DNA of 64,000 bases from an uncultured Bacilli bacterium (GTDB lineage Bacteria; Bacillota_I; Bacilli_A; RF39; UBA660), in contig CAKOXW010000004.1 in assembly GCA_934130375.1 (NCBI GenBank), positions 34,170 through 98,169 of the forward strand, read 5' to 3'. Numbering within the stretch: the first letter of the stretch is position 1; each line of letters opens with the position of its first letter. Of the stretch, positions 1 to 8,719 are shown in pieces. The notes beneath the pieces were generated by a model. It had not been told where the DNA came from and made no database searches. It worked only from the letters and a program-made list of their open reading frames with translations. The translations under genes and the position numbers were made by a program.

Positions 1-277
1 TACAAATAAGTACAATCAAAGTAACAATTTTCCTAATAGATATTTTCCTCTTAACATTTTTTTCTTTAGGAACCTCATTATCAACTATATTCTTACTATT
101 ATCTACCTTGTTATTCTTAAACCCATTCTCTATGTTACTAACTTTACTAATTTTTTTAGGACTTTTCCCTGTAATACTCTTCTTAGGTGTAATATTTTTT
201 GTTACTTTTTTAGATTTATTATTTTTTTTACTACTAGACTTACTTACAGATTTCCTTTTTTTCTTCTTATTAGCCAT
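1..277 (-). CDS. Partial membrane-anchored protein with Lys-rich N-terminus
   Basis: Only the N-terminal 92 codons are present; the gene runs off the left edge. It starts at an ATG at 277 preceded by a GGGGTG ribosome binding site. The first 70 or so residues are dominated by Lys, Ser and Asn (beginning MANKKKKRKSVSKSSSKKNN), followed by a hydrophobic stretch (IVTLIVLI) that looks like a single membrane anchor. The catalytic part lies outside the window, so no function can be given. The layout (long basic cytoplasmic tail, one membrane helix) is common in cell-envelope proteins of low-GC Firmicutes. Confidence 0.6.
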   Translation of the reverse strand, partial: MANKKKKRKSVSKSSSKKNNKSKKVTKNITPKKSITGKSPKKISKVSNIENGFKNNKVDNSKNIVDNEVPKEKNVKRKISIRKIVTLIVLIC

Positions 278-382
278 GTTTTCACCCCATAACAATCTAG
301 TATTATTATAGATAATTTATGATAAATAGTCAATAAATTAACCACTTTTATATTTATACATATATTATGATAGGTGTTTAAT

Positions 383-610
383 ATGAATGAATTAATATCA
401 TTAAATGATGTGGTTATAAGTGAAGAATATATTATTGATAAAGTACTAGTTGATGATAAAAGATTTTATAATCTAGGTATTATTGAGAATTCTAAAATAA
501 AAGCATTATATAAAAGCCCTTTTGGAAATCCAACCGCATACTTTGTAAAGGGCTCAATTGTTGCGATTAGAAATGATGATGCGAAATTAATCATTGTAAG
601 GAGGTTTTAA
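383..610 (+). CDS. feoA: FeoA, ferrous iron transport accessory protein
   Basis: A 75-residue SH3-like FeoA protein, the small cytosolic partner of the ferrous iron permease FeoB. The family pattern is visible: an N-terminal strand, a central segment with NLGIIENSKI, and the ending GSIVAIRNDDAKLIIVRRF. The frame is open to a GTG at 374, but AGGTG at 372-376 serves as ribosome binding site for the ATG at 383, so 383 is preferred. The stop codon abuts the feoB start codon, indicating translational coupling. No Fur box could be recognised in the short upstream region. Confidence 0.85.
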   Translation: MNELISLNDVVISEEYIIDKVLVDDKRFYNLGIIENSKIKALYKSPFGNPTAYFVKGSIVAIRNDDAKLIIVRRF

Positions 611-2692
611 ATGGGACTTACAAGTAAAGCCATGGGCAAAAATGTTTTTAAAAATTTTTATAAAGATAACGATAGTGATATTGTAGTTGCCCTTTTAGGT
701 AATCCAAATGTCGGCAAAAGCACAATATTTAATAATATGACTGGCATGAATGAACACACTGGCAACTGGACTGGCAAGACTGTTGAGTATGCATCTTCAA
801 AATACACGTACAATGAGGAAGATTTTATTCTAGTAGATTTGCCTGGTACTTATTCTCTAATACCAACATCAAAAGAAGAAGAAGTAACAAGAGATTTTAT
901 CGCATTTAATAAACCTCTTGTAACTGTTGTTGTAGTCGATGCTTGCTCACTAGAAAGAAATTTATCACTACTTCTTCAAGCAAGAGAAATATCAAATAAT
1001 GTAATACTTTGTATTAACCTTATGGATGAAGCTAAAAAGAAAAAAATTGAAATTGATTTAGATATTTTAGAAAAAGAATTAAATGTACCAATTGTTACAA
1101 CTTCAATTGATAATAAAAATGGAATTGAAAAATTAAAAAATAAAATTTATAAATGTGCATTTGAAAATAATGACATGGTGTCATTAAATATGCCTGATAA
1201 TATAAGGAATTGTGTTATTAATATTGATGAATATTTAAAAACTATTATAAATTACAAAAATACAAAATGGCTAAGTTTAATGTTGTTATGCGATGATAGT
1301 ATTAAAAAATCTATATACACATACCTTGGCTACAATGTAGAATGTGATAAATATTTAGTTGAATTAATTAAGAAGGCTAAGGATAATGTTATTGATATTA
1401 GCAAGACTATTGCAAAAAGATACTTTTTAGAAGCAACAAGAATATTTATAAAATCAGTTACATTTATTGAACTGGACTACACAAAAAAAGATGAAAAGAT
1501 TGATAAATTTCTTACATCTAAAAAAACAGGTATGCTAGTTATGATTCTTTTATTTAGTTTAATATTTTTTATAACAATAAAAGGTGCTAATATACCATCA
1601 GAATTACTATCTAATTTCTTATTTTGTATAGAAAAATACATAAAATCCATCCTTAGCCTTCTAAGTATTCCACCAATTATCATAAATGCACTAATAGATG
1701 GCGTATACAAGACTTTAGCATGGGTAATATCCGTAATGTTACCACCAATGGCAATCTTTTTTCCACTATTCGCACTGCTAGAAGACAGTGGATACTTACC
1801 TAGAATAGCATTTAACATGGATAGATTATTTCAAAAATGTGGAACAAGCGGAAAACAATCACTAACAATGTGTATGGGATGTGGATGCAATGCGTGCGGA
1901 GTAATGGGCGCTAGAATAATATCAAACAGAAAAGAAAGACTAATTGCAATACTTACAAACGTATTCATGCCATGTAATGGTAGATTTCCAACACTTATTA
2001 CATTAATTATTATTTTTATAACATCAAATTCTATTTTCTCATCCCTAACCTTAATGGTATTAATAATAATATCAGTATTTACAACACTACTAGTATCTAA
2101 AATATTATCTAAATTATTAAGCAATAAAGATAAACAAACATTTATACTAGAACTACCACCATATAGAAAACCATCAATAATAAAAACTATTATAAGATCA
2201 TTTCTTGACAAAACCTTAGCGGTTCTAAAAAGAGCAATAATTATTTCTATACCAATGGGACTTTTAATATGGGTACTATCTAACACATATATAAATGATA
2301 TAGCAATTATTAAGATACTATCTCAATTCTTAGACCCATTTGCTAAAATATTTGGTCTAGATGGAGTAATATTACTTTCATTCATCCTTGGATTTCCTGC
2401 TAATGAAATAGTTATACCTATTGCAATAATGATATACCAAGGTAATTCATCACTAACTTCTCTAGATATAAATTCCTTAAACTTCTTACTAACAGAAAAT
2501 GGTTGGAACTATATAACTGCAATATGCACGATGGTATTTTGTTTGATGCATTTTCCATGCGGTACGACTGTACTTACTATAAAAAAAGAAACCGGAAGCG
2601 TATGGTATACTCTATTATCTATTGTAATACCTACCCTTGTTGGTTTAATATTATGTTTCTTAATAAAAACTATTTTATTATTAATAATTTAG
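611..2692 (+). CDS. feoB: FeoB, ferrous iron permease with N-terminal GTPase
   Basis: A 693-residue Fe(II) transporter. The N-terminal GTPase domain shows G1 GNPNVGKS (residues 30-37), G3 DLPGTYSL and a G4-like NLMDE. A helical spacer follows, then a membrane domain from about residue 300 with many hydrophobic helices and the Cys-bearing Gate motif (MCMGCGCNACGVMGAR), and a second Gate-like segment near the C-terminus (HFPCGTT). The start directly follows the feoA stop and has an AGGAGG site. Length is near the family norm. Its 3' end overlaps by 4 bp the converging gene at 2689. Confidence 0.95.
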   Translation: MGLTSKAMGKNVFKNFYKDNDSDIVVALLGNPNVGKSTIFNNMTGMNEHTGNWTGKTVEYASSKYTYNEEDFILVDLPGTYSLIPTSKEEEVTRDFIAFNKPLVTVVVVDACSLERNLSLLLQAREISNNVILCINLMDEAKKKKIEIDLDILEKELNVPIVTTSIDNKNGIEKLKNKIYKCAFENNDMVSLNMPDNIRNCVINIDEYLKTIINYKNTKWLSLMLLCDDSIKKSIYTYLGYNVECDKYLVELIKKAKDNVIDISKTIAKRYFLEATRIFIKSVTFIELDYTKKDEKIDKFLTSKKTGMLVMILLFSLIFFITIKGANIPSELLSNFLFCIEKYIKSILSLLSIPPIIINALIDGVYKTLAWVISVMLPPMAIFFPLFALLEDSGYLPRIAFNMDRLFQKCGTSGKQSLTMCMGCGCNACGVMGARIISNRKERLIAILTNVFMPCNGRFPTLITLIIIFITSNSIFSSLTLMVLIIISVFTTLLVSKILSKLLSNKDKQTFILELPPYRKPSIIKTIIRSFLDKTLAVLKRAIIISIPMGLLIWVLSNTYINDIAIIKILSQFLDPFAKIFGLDGVILLSFILGFPANEIVIPIAIMIYQGNSSLTSLDINSLNFLLTENGWNYITAICTMVFCLMHFPCGTTVLTIKKETGSVWYTLLSIVIPTLVGLILCFLIKTILLLII

Positions 2693-3036
2693 TTTTTTTT
2701 ATTATTAAAAGTATCATTTCTCAAACTTATTATTTCCTTTTTAATATTTATTATTTCATCTTCTATGTTACTAAATTCAATAATTGGCTTAACATTAGAT
2801 TTTGCCGAATTTTTTTGATTAAGAGTTGTACCTTGTGCATTTATAGTAAGAATTACTTGTCCAAGAAGTTCAAAAAAATTACCAAGTGAATTTTGTTCAT
2901 TAATAGTTAATGTTGGCGAGATTAAAAAACCTGCAATAGTTGCAATTAGTGTGAATTCATAAGCATTTAGTGAAAATAACCATTTCGAAAATGATTTATA
3001 GTCTTGATTTACAAACTTATAAAATTCATCATCCAC
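2689..3036 (-). CDS. Hypothetical small membrane-associated protein
   Basis: About 115 residues, no recognised family. The middle has two hydrophobic segments (FTLIATIAGFLISPTL, then NFFELLGQVILTI) and the C-terminal third is a charged helix likely to form a coiled coil. The frame is open to a GTG at 3045, but AGGTGAGG at 3040-3047 is best spaced for the GTG at 3036. It lies downstream of the kinase-like gene at 3062 on the same strand with a 25-bp gap, so the two are probably cotranscribed. Its 3' end converges on feoB with a 4-bp overlap. Confidence 0.55.
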   Translation of the reverse strand: MDDEFYKFVNQDYKSFSKWLFSLNAYEFTLIATIAGFLISPTLTINEQNSLGNFFELLGQVILTINAQGTTLNQKNSAKSNVKPIIEFSNIEDEIINIKKEIISLRNDTFNNKKN

Positions 3037-3061
3037 TAACCTCACCTAATAAAATTTATGA

Positions 3062-3664
3062 TTATTTATCAGATTTTAAACCACTATAAACAATACCAGA
3101 TTCCTTTAATATAGGTATTTCATTTATCAATTTCTTATAAGCCTTAGGAAAATCATCAGTTGCTATTTTTATTTTATTAATACTTTTATATTTAATATTT
3201 TTTAAAAGTTCCAAATAAGCATTTTGTTGATTAACACTACTTTCTTTACTAAATGCTTGATACTGATGATGTTGTCTTCTTAACCTTGTTGTATAAATAT
3301 CAGTATCTTTTAAATACAAAACAACAAAGTATATATTAAAATCTAATTCAGATAATTTCTTTAATAATCTTTCATAAACCGCATCAAAGTTATAATTTTT
3401 GTAACCTAATTTTGCATATACCTCTTCAGTAAAAAACGTCCTGTCAAAAATCAAATTTAACTCTGTATCTTCAAGTGCTTCCATATAATTAATTAATCCT
3501 AGATACATAGTTTTATTTTTCTCAAAACCAGTCTCACTTTTATCTTTAATACCAGTTAATCTATAAAGATTAGAAGACGCTAAATTATCCCTTAAAAAAT
3601 TAGCCATTGTACTTTTACCAGAACCTTGTGGTCCTTCAATTATAATAATATTTCCTCTTGCCAT
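3062..3664 (-). CDS. P-loop nucleoside/nucleotide kinase-like protein
   Basis: A 200-residue P-loop protein. The Walker A motif EGPQGSGKST sits at about residues 10-19, followed by the helix ANFLRDNL. A downstream segment, LIFDRTFFTEEVYAKLGY, matches the DR(S/T)F signature of thymidylate kinase and deoxynucleoside kinase-like proteins, and an Arg-rich lid (TTRLRRQHHQYQ) follows. It probably phosphorylates a small molecule, perhaps a nucleotide; the substrate cannot be read from sequence. The ATG at 3664 has a GAGGTG site; the longer TTG start at 3676 is less likely. Confidence 0.7.
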   Translation of the reverse strand: MARGNIIIIEGPQGSGKSTMANFLRDNLASSNLYRLTGIKDKSETGFEKNKTMYLGLINYMEALEDTELNLIFDRTFFTEEVYAKLGYKNYNFDAVYERLLKKLSELDFNIYFVVLYLKDTDIYTTRLRRQHHQYQAFSKESSVNQQNAYLELLKNIKYKSINKIKIATDDFPKAYKKLINEIPILKESGIVYSGLKSDK

Positions 3665-3720
3665 AACACACCTCAATTTTATATTAACACATTAATTTTT
3701 TTATTTAAATATTGTTTACA

Positions 3721-4368
3721 CTACTTTAACACTCTATCTACATTATCAAGTAATTCTTGAATTTTATTAAAGCAACAAGAAAGTGGATAACCATCAACAA
3801 AAATATGACTTACTGAAATATTTAAAGAAATCCAGTACTTATCATCTACCTTGTAGTATTTACCCCAAGCAACCCTTGGTACACACTGCGAATACTTATC
3901 ATCAGGCATTGGATGAGTAGCACTTTCGAAATTAATCCAAGGTAAACAAGTAATATAATACTCATTATATGTATTTTCTGGATTATACTCACCCTTATAT
4001 TCATTATTATATGCTATATCAACACACTCTCTACAACTTTTATAAAAACTCTTATAATCCTTGTTATTCTTAAACCTAGCATTAGTAAAAATAGAGTCCT
4101 TAGTCATTACGGTAATTGCTGGGTTAATATCATCAAAAATTACTGGTTTTCCATTATGCATACGCATACGCATCTCAGGAATACTATTTAATCCCAAAAC
4201 AACTACATAAAGCATGTTTGCAAAAAAAGAACTTTTAGTTTCCTTTGTAATTTTTACTAATTTTGTAATATCCATTTTAACAGTTACAGAATATGTACTA
4301 TCAGTAAAAGAATTAAACCAATCATATGTGGTTTTTCTATTCCAAGTTTCAATATCAATCTCTTTCAT
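3721..4368 (-). CDS. Chloramphenicol acetyltransferase-family O-acetyltransferase
   Basis: A 215-residue trimeric CAT-family protein that would transfer acetyl from acetyl-CoA to a hydroxyl. The C-terminal active-site motif reads SHIFVDGYP near residue 187, keeping the catalytic His and the structural Asp-Gly of the CAT consensus H-x3-DG. The N-terminal W(N)RK..Y.WF segment and the SSFFANMLYVVVLGLNSIPEMRMR helix also fit. Real chloramphenicol resistance cannot be assumed, because chromosomal CAT-like enzymes often act on other substrates. AGAGG lies six bases before the ATG at 4368. Divergent from the ABC operon at 4465. Confidence 0.85.
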   Translation of the reverse strand: MKEIDIETWNRKTTYDWFNSFTDSTYSVTVKMDITKLVKITKETKSSFFANMLYVVVLGLNSIPEMRMRMHNGKPVIFDDINPAITVMTKDSIFTNARFKNNKDYKSFYKSCRECVDIAYNNEYKGEYNPENTYNEYYITCLPWINFESATHPMPDDKYSQCVPRVAWGKYYKVDDKYWISLNISVSHIFVDGYPLSCCFNKIQELLDNVDRVLK

Positions 4369-4399
4369 ATACACCTCTTTATTAATTATAGCACTTTTA

Positions 4400-4455
4400 T
4401 TGACACATTTTTTAAATAAGTATACAATATAATTGTATTGAGCATGTAATACAAT
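4400..4455 (+). promoter_or_regulatory. Promoter with nested inverted repeats before ABC operon
   Basis: TTGACA (4400-4405), a 17-bp spacer and TACAAT (4423-4428) form a near-consensus sigma-A promoter. TACAAT at 4423 pairs with ATTGTA at 4432-4437 (3-bp spacer). ATTGTATT (4432-4439) also pairs perfectly with AATACAAT (4448-4455) across 8 bp. These overlapping palindromes cover the -10 and initially transcribed region, as expected of a repressor operator, for example a GntR/YtrA-type regulator. The regulator is not identified. Confidence 0.7.
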
Positions 4456-4464
4456 GGAGGCGCT

Positions 4465-5175
4465 ATGATAGAAATTAAAAACTTAACAAAAAGTTATGTA
4501 AAGGGTAAAAAGGCAGTAGATGATATTTCATTTGATGTTTTAGATGGTGAAATATTCGCATTTATTGGACATAATGGTGCGGGTAAAACAACTACAATTA
4601 AATCAATAGTTGGAATACTAGATTTTGATTGTGGAAACATTTTAATAAATGGAAAATCAATAAAAGATGATGCGATAAACGCTAAAAAAGAAATCGCATA
4701 TGTTCCTGATAACCCAGATTTATATGAAAATATGAAAGCAATCGAATATATTAATTTTATTTGTGATATGTATGAAATTTCAAAAGAAGAAAGAAGTAAA
4801 AATATTCAAAAGTACTCAAAAATGTTTGAAATTGATGATAAGTTAGATGACGAAATATCTTCATTTTCACATGGTATGAAGCAAAAAATTGCACTTATTG
4901 CAGCACTTTCTCATAATCCAAGTGTATTAATTATGGATGAACCTTTTGTTGGACTTGACCCAAAAGCAGTATTTGATATGAAAGAAATAATGAAAAAAAT
5001 GTGTAAAGAAAAAAAGACAATATTCTTTTCAACACATATACTAGAAGTTGCTGAAAAACTATGCGATAGAGTTGCAATAATTAAAAATGGTAAAATTGTA
5101 AAAATTGGTAAAATGAAGGATATCATGGGAGATGAATCATTAGAGCAAGTCTTCTTAGAATTGGAAGGTAAATAA
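4465..5175 (+). CDS. ABC transporter ATP-binding protein
   Basis: A 236-residue ABC ATPase. Walker A is GHNGAGKTT, the signature is SSFSHGMKQK, Walker B is VLIMDEP and the switch His is in FFSTHILEVAEKL. This layout is typical of ABC-2-type exporters. The ATG has a GGAGG site. The stop overlaps the next start (TAATG), so the ATPase is translationally coupled to its permease at 5175. The signature is SHGMK rather than LSGGQ, as in YtrB/NatA-type exporters. Substrate unknown; control by the operator palindromes just upstream is likely. Confidence 0.9.
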   Translation: MIEIKNLTKSYVKGKKAVDDISFDVLDGEIFAFIGHNGAGKTTTIKSIVGILDFDCGNILINGKSIKDDAINAKKEIAYVPDNPDLYENMKAIEYINFICDMYEISKEERSKNIQKYSKMFEIDDKLDDEISSFSHGMKQKIALIAALSHNPSVLIMDEPFVGLDPKAVFDMKEIMKKMCKEKKTIFFSTHILEVAEKLCDRVAIIKNGKIVKIGKMKDIMGDESLEQVFLELEGK

Positions 5176-6773
5176 TGAAAAAATATTTATCTTTACTAAA
5201 AGCAAGTATGTCATATGACATGAACATATTTAGATATACAAATAAAAATATGAAAGGACATACTAAAAACTTATTTCCATTATTCCTTGCATTAATAGTT
5301 ATGTTTTCTATTGGAACACTTACATATCCACTTGCAGAAACCTTATCAAAAGTAAATTTAACATATATTATGATTTCACTTGTCGCATCATCCCTAACAT
5401 TACTTACAGTTATTGAAGCAATATATAAATCACAAAACATATTATTTGACGCTAAAGACAATGATTTGCTAATGTCCCTACCAATACCAAAATCATATAT
5501 TATTTCATCAAGATTAATAAAACTATACACATTTCAATTTCTATTTAATTTGCTATTTATTATACCAACAAGTATTATTTATATATATTTTACAAAACCA
5601 AACATTTCATATTACATTTCAACCTTGTTATTTTCAATACTACTCCCTATAATACCAACAATAATTGGTTCATTCATTGGACTTGGTATTAAAAAATTAT
5701 CAAGTAGGTTTAAATCGCAGAAAATAATTCAAACTATATTCTCAATAATAATGCTATTAATAATTATGGCTATGTCCTTTGGCCTTGAAAATATTACTAA
5801 TTCAATTGTTACAAATGCAGATAAAGTTAATAATATAATAACAGGTATATTCTACCCAATTAAATTATACTTAAATCTAATTAACAAATTAAATGCAATA
5901 GATATTATTAAACTACTTATAATCAATATTGTACCTGCATACCTTTTTGTATTACTAGCAAGCAAATTTAATTTAACAATTGCAAATAATAATTCTAACA
6001 AGATAAGCTCTAAGAAAAAAAACGGTTATAATTATGATAAAAGTTCTAAGTTAATCGCACTAACTAAAAAAGAATTTAAAAAATATATATCAACTCCAGC
6101 ATATATGATAAATACATTCTTTTCAATAATTATGTTTATTGGTGTTGTGTTACTCGCATCTTTTAAATTCGACCTAGTAATAAATTATCTAACTACTAAT
6201 GGCGGTGAACAAATTAGTATTAGTGATATATATACAATGATACCAAAGTTCTTCATATCACTTATAATTTTCACTTCATGCCTAACTTCTATTACCTCAT
6301 CAAGTATATCTTTAGAAGGTTCTAGAATTAGTATACTTAAATCATTACCAGTAAGCACTAAGACAATACTAAAATCTAAAATATTAAATAGCATTTTAAT
6401 AACTATTCCTTTTCTAATAATTGGTAATGCAATTGCAATATACTCATTTAAATTTTCATTTATTGATATGATAAGTTCATTGTTAATATCAATAATACTT
6501 CCAATATTTGTTGCTGTTTTTGGATTAATAGTAAACTTAAAATATCCAAAAATGAATGCATCTAGTGATACTGAAGTAATAAAACAAAGTGCTAGTTCTA
6601 TGATTTCAACCTTATCAGGAATGGTTTTCGCAACTATTATTATTGCTATATTATTTACAATCGAAAGTAAATATATATCACTAATAATAACATTTATTAT
6701 TGCAATACTTACTTTCATATCATACAAAATACTAATTGTGTATGGAGATAATAGATTTAAAGAAATTAATTAA
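5175..6773 (+). CDS. ABC exporter permease subunit
   Basis: A 532-residue hydrophobic protein with about twelve predicted membrane segments in two halves of six, separated by a basic loop near residues 270-300 (SNKISSKKKNGYNYDK). The pattern KDNDLLMSLPIPKSYIISSRLIKLY in the first half and SRISILKSLPVSTKTILKSKIL in the second is an internal duplication characteristic of the large ABC-2 permeases of Firmicutes. It partners the ATPase encoded immediately upstream. A stem-loop follows directly. Confidence 0.85.
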   Translation: MKKYLSLLKASMSYDMNIFRYTNKNMKGHTKNLFPLFLALIVMFSIGTLTYPLAETLSKVNLTYIMISLVASSLTLLTVIEAIYKSQNILFDAKDNDLLMSLPIPKSYIISSRLIKLYTFQFLFNLLFIIPTSIIYIYFTKPNISYYISTLLFSILLPIIPTIIGSFIGLGIKKLSSRFKSQKIIQTIFSIIMLLIIMAMSFGLENITNSIVTNADKVNNIITGIFYPIKLYLNLINKLNAIDIIKLLIINIVPAYLFVLLASKFNLTIANNNSNKISSKKKNGYNYDKSSKLIALTKKEFKKYISTPAYMINTFFSIIMFIGVVLLASFKFDLVINYLTTNGGEQISISDIYTMIPKFFISLIIFTSCLTSITSSSISLEGSRISILKSLPVSTKTILKSKILNSILITIPFLIIGNAIAIYSFKFSFIDMISSLLISIILPIFVAVFGLIVNLKYPKMNASSDTEVIKQSASSMISTLSGMVFATIIIAILFTIESKYISLIITFIIAILTFISYKILIVYGDNRFKEIN

Positions 6774-6796
6774 CTACCAATTGGTAGTTTTTATTT
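6772..6796 (+). terminator. Intrinsic terminator after ABC operon
   Basis: ACTACC-AATT-GGTAGT stem-loop (6773-6788) followed by a T-rich tract. It overlaps the permease stop codon. Confidence 0.8.
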
Positions 6797-6837
6797 ACAT
6801 ATTATTAAGTCCGTGCTATTATTAAAATGGTGATAAT

Positions 6838-7344
6838 ATGGAAACTAGAAAGACAAAAAAAGAAATTGTGCAAATGCTTTTAAAGAAGCAATTTGAAGAA
6901 AATGATGAAGAAGAATTAATAAATATGCTTATTGATGAACCAATTGCGGTAGATGTTGATAAATTAAGTGATGCAAATAGAAGTTTTGGTGACAAAGTTG
7001 CTGATAAAATAACCGAAGTTGCAGGAAGTTGGTATTTTATAATAGGCATGATATGTTTTCTACTTTTATGGATTTTATCAAACTTATTCATTTTAAAAGA
7101 AGCAGACCCTTATCCGTTTATTTTACTTAATCTAATTCTTTCATGCATAGCAGCATTGCAGGCACCAATAATAATGATGAGCCAAAATAGAGAAGCAAAA
7201 AAAGATAGACTAAGAAGTTCAAATGACTATAAGACTGACTTAAAAAGTGAATTAATTCTTGAAGAACTTCATATAGAAATGAAAAAAATAATGTCTAATC
7301 AAGCAAAAATATTGAAATATATAAATGAAAACAAAGACAAGTAA
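6838..7344 (+). CDS. DUF1003 family membrane protein
   Basis: A 168-residue protein with the hallmark DUF1003 core: two membrane helices (WYFIIGMICFLLLWILSNL and FILLNLILSCIAALQAPI) joined by a DPYPF turn, then the conserved cytoplasmic segment MMSQNREAKKDRLRSSNDY and a C-terminal helix with LHIEMKK. The first 60 residues are acidic and probably cytosolic. The family is found in many bacteria with no settled function. GGTGAT precedes the ATG. It appears monocistronic. Confidence 0.88.
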   Translation: METRKTKKEIVQMLLKKQFEENDEEELINMLIDEPIAVDVDKLSDANRSFGDKVADKITEVAGSWYFIIGMICFLLLWILSNLFILKEADPYPFILLNLILSCIAALQAPIIMMSQNREAKKDRLRSSNDYKTDLKSELILEELHIEMKKIMSNQAKILKYINENKDK

Positions 7345-7380
7345 TATTATAATTTGCTATAATTAAAAAGGTGATTTTTT

Positions 7381-7851
7381 ATGTTGAAAAAATATTTAAT
7401 AGTATTCTTTGTATCAATGGTTCCAATCATTGAATTAAGAGGTGCAATACCATATGCAGTTGGATTTGGCTTACCACTTCTACCTTCATATATCATTGCA
7501 ATAATTGGTAATATGATACCCGTACCATTTATATTCTTATTTGCAAGAAAAGTATTAGTATGGGGAAGTACAAAAAAATATATAGGCAAGTTCTTTTCTT
7601 GGTGCCTAAAAAAGGGCGAAAAAGGCGGAGAAAAATTAAAACAATCTGCAGGAAAAGGTTTATACATTGCATTACTTATATTTGTAGGTATTCCACTTCC
7701 TGGTACAGGAGCATGGACTGGTACCCTAGCCGCATCACTTCTAAATATGGACTTTAAGAAAAGTACCTTAGCAGTAATGGGCGGTGTAATACTTGCAGGC
7801 ATAATAATGGGTATATTATCATTAGGTGTATTTAAAGGATTACTAGGTTAA
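7381..7851 (+). CDS. Small multidrug export family membrane protein (COG2426)
   Basis: A 156-residue polytopic protein of the putative small multidrug export family. Visible family marks are the N-terminal MVPIIELRGAIPYAVGFGL and the loop VGIPLPGTGAWTGTLAASLL, both helix-breaking re-entrant-like segments with conserved Glu, Arg, Pro and Gly, which resemble the DedA/VTT fold. A basic loop (KKGEKGGEKLKQSAGKG) lies between. An actual drug export role has not been shown for most members. AAGGTGAT precedes the ATG; an intrinsic terminator follows the stop. Confidence 0.85.
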   Translation: MLKKYLIVFFVSMVPIIELRGAIPYAVGFGLPLLPSYIIAIIGNMIPVPFIFLFARKVLVWGSTKKYIGKFFSWCLKKGEKGGEKLKQSAGKGLYIALLIFVGIPLPGTGAWTGTLAASLLNMDFKKSTLAVMGGVILAGIIMGILSLGVFKGLLG

Positions 7852-7881
7852 AAAGTGTTAGATGTAAATCTAATGCTTTTT
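7851..7881 (+). terminator. Intrinsic terminator
   Basis: AGTGTTAGAT pairs with ATCTAATGCT around a GTAA loop, then five T. Ends the gene at 7381-7851. Confidence 0.85.
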
Positions 7882-7921
7882 ATTTTGTTTTATATGATAC
7901 TAAATATAGACAAAGTATTAT

Positions 7922-7938
7922 TTAAGCCCACGACTACA
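7922..7938 (-). repeat. Post-terminator repeat copy 1
   Basis: Minus strand reads GTAGTCGTGGGCTTAA. It lies just beyond the U tract of the tRNA-Trp terminator. First of five copies in the window; the CGTGGGCTTAA core is invariant, and this copy alone has AG instead of the usual T-T context before TCG. Confidence 0.85.
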
Positions 7939-7950
7939 CATAAATAAAAG

Positions 7951-7976
7951 AAAAAAGAAACTAGCAATTAGTTCCT
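7951..7976 (-). terminator. Terminator of tRNA-Trp
   Basis: On the minus strand AGGAACTA-ATTGC-TAGTTTCT (one G-U pair) followed by a T tract. It lies 15 bp beyond the encoded CCA of the tRNA. Confidence 0.8.
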
Positions 7977-7990
7977 TTGTAATATCTTAA

Positions 7991-8064
7991 TGGCAGGGGT
8001 GGAGAGAATCGAACTCCCAACAGTGGTTTTGGAGACCATTATTATACCATTTAACTACACCCCT
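7991..8064 (-). tRNA. tRNA-Trp (anticodon CCA)
   Basis: A 74-nt tRNA on the minus strand. The acceptor stem pairs AGGGGTG with CACCCCT, the discriminator is G and CCA is encoded. The anticodon loop CTCCAAA gives CCA, which decodes UGG only, and the T arm contains GTTCGATTC. A lone tRNA-Trp(CCA), together with the UGA frameshift in prfB, argues for the standard genetic code rather than the Mycoplasma code. Confidence 0.95.
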
Positions 8065-8114
8065 GTAGTACTAAAATTATAACACATATTTTAAGTGCAA
8101 ACAATAAAGTTATT

Positions 8115-8633
8115 CTAATTTCCTAAAATTTTTGTTATAATTTCTAAATTATATAGTGTTTCATCATCATTATTTAAATCAACATCATCAGTTCTATCAG
8201 TTTGTAAACCCAAAAAATGACATATATTATGAACAACCCATTCATTTTTCATTGCAGGAATAGTCCTATTCCACTTACTTGGATTTTCAAGTTCATATTT
8301 TTCTAATACGCTTAATATTTCTTCAATATCTTCCCTATTAGTTATTTTATAAGAAGACATAATTTTCATATTCGCATCACTTAATTCTCTTCCATCTACA
8401 CAAACTATATCATTACTTAAAGAATTCTCTAAATAATACTCCTCTTCACCCAACTTACATATATAAATATTACCATTTCTATAAGTTCCATAAGGTAAAA
8501 TACTTGTACTACAAATCTCAACAATACTTTTATCTTCTACCTCCAAGGTATCTTGTTTAAATAACAATAATACAAGCATACAGTAAAATAACAAATCTTT
8601 CTTCTTTCTAATTTTATCATTTCCAAATTTCAT
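8115..8633 (-). CDS. Hypothetical protein with N-terminal membrane anchor
   Basis: A 172-residue protein that I do not recognise. A basic N-terminus (KFGNDKIRKKKD) precedes one hydrophobic segment (LLFYCMLVLLLF). The C-terminal half holds a compact motif, EWVVHNICHFLGLQTDRTDD, with a His-Asn-x2-His pair and a following Arg-Thr-Asp-Asp-Val-Asp run that could be an active or metal site; this is inference only. The start region is shared with the divergent SleB-type gene. A weak AAGTGAT ribosome binding site precedes the ATG. Confidence 0.55.
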   Translation of the reverse strand: MKFGNDKIRKKKDLLFYCMLVLLLFKQDTLEVEDKSIVEICSTSILPYGTYRNGNIYICKLGEEEYYLENSLSNDIVCVDGRELSDANMKIMSSYKITNREDIEEILSVLEKYELENPSKWNRTIPAMKNEWVVHNICHFLGLQTDRTDDVDLNNDDETLYNLEIITKILGN

Positions 8634-8719
8634 TTTATCACTTCCAAAAAAACAAGGTATTATTTTACTTTAATGTTAATATTTTGTCAACTTTGGAATA
8701 AAATATAAAGGTGATATAT

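Noticed and set aside
1477..2286. Two antisense frames of 113 and 151 codons opposite feoB
   Set aside because: They mirror the membrane domain of feoB, have no ribosome binding sites and no recognisable product.
6185..6727. 180-codon antisense frame inside the ABC permease
   Set aside because: Shadow of a hydrophobic gene in AT-rich DNA; no start signals.
7991..8064. Mycoplasma genetic code
   Set aside because: tRNA-Trp has anticodon CCA and prfB uses UGA as a regulatory stop, both against UGA as Trp.
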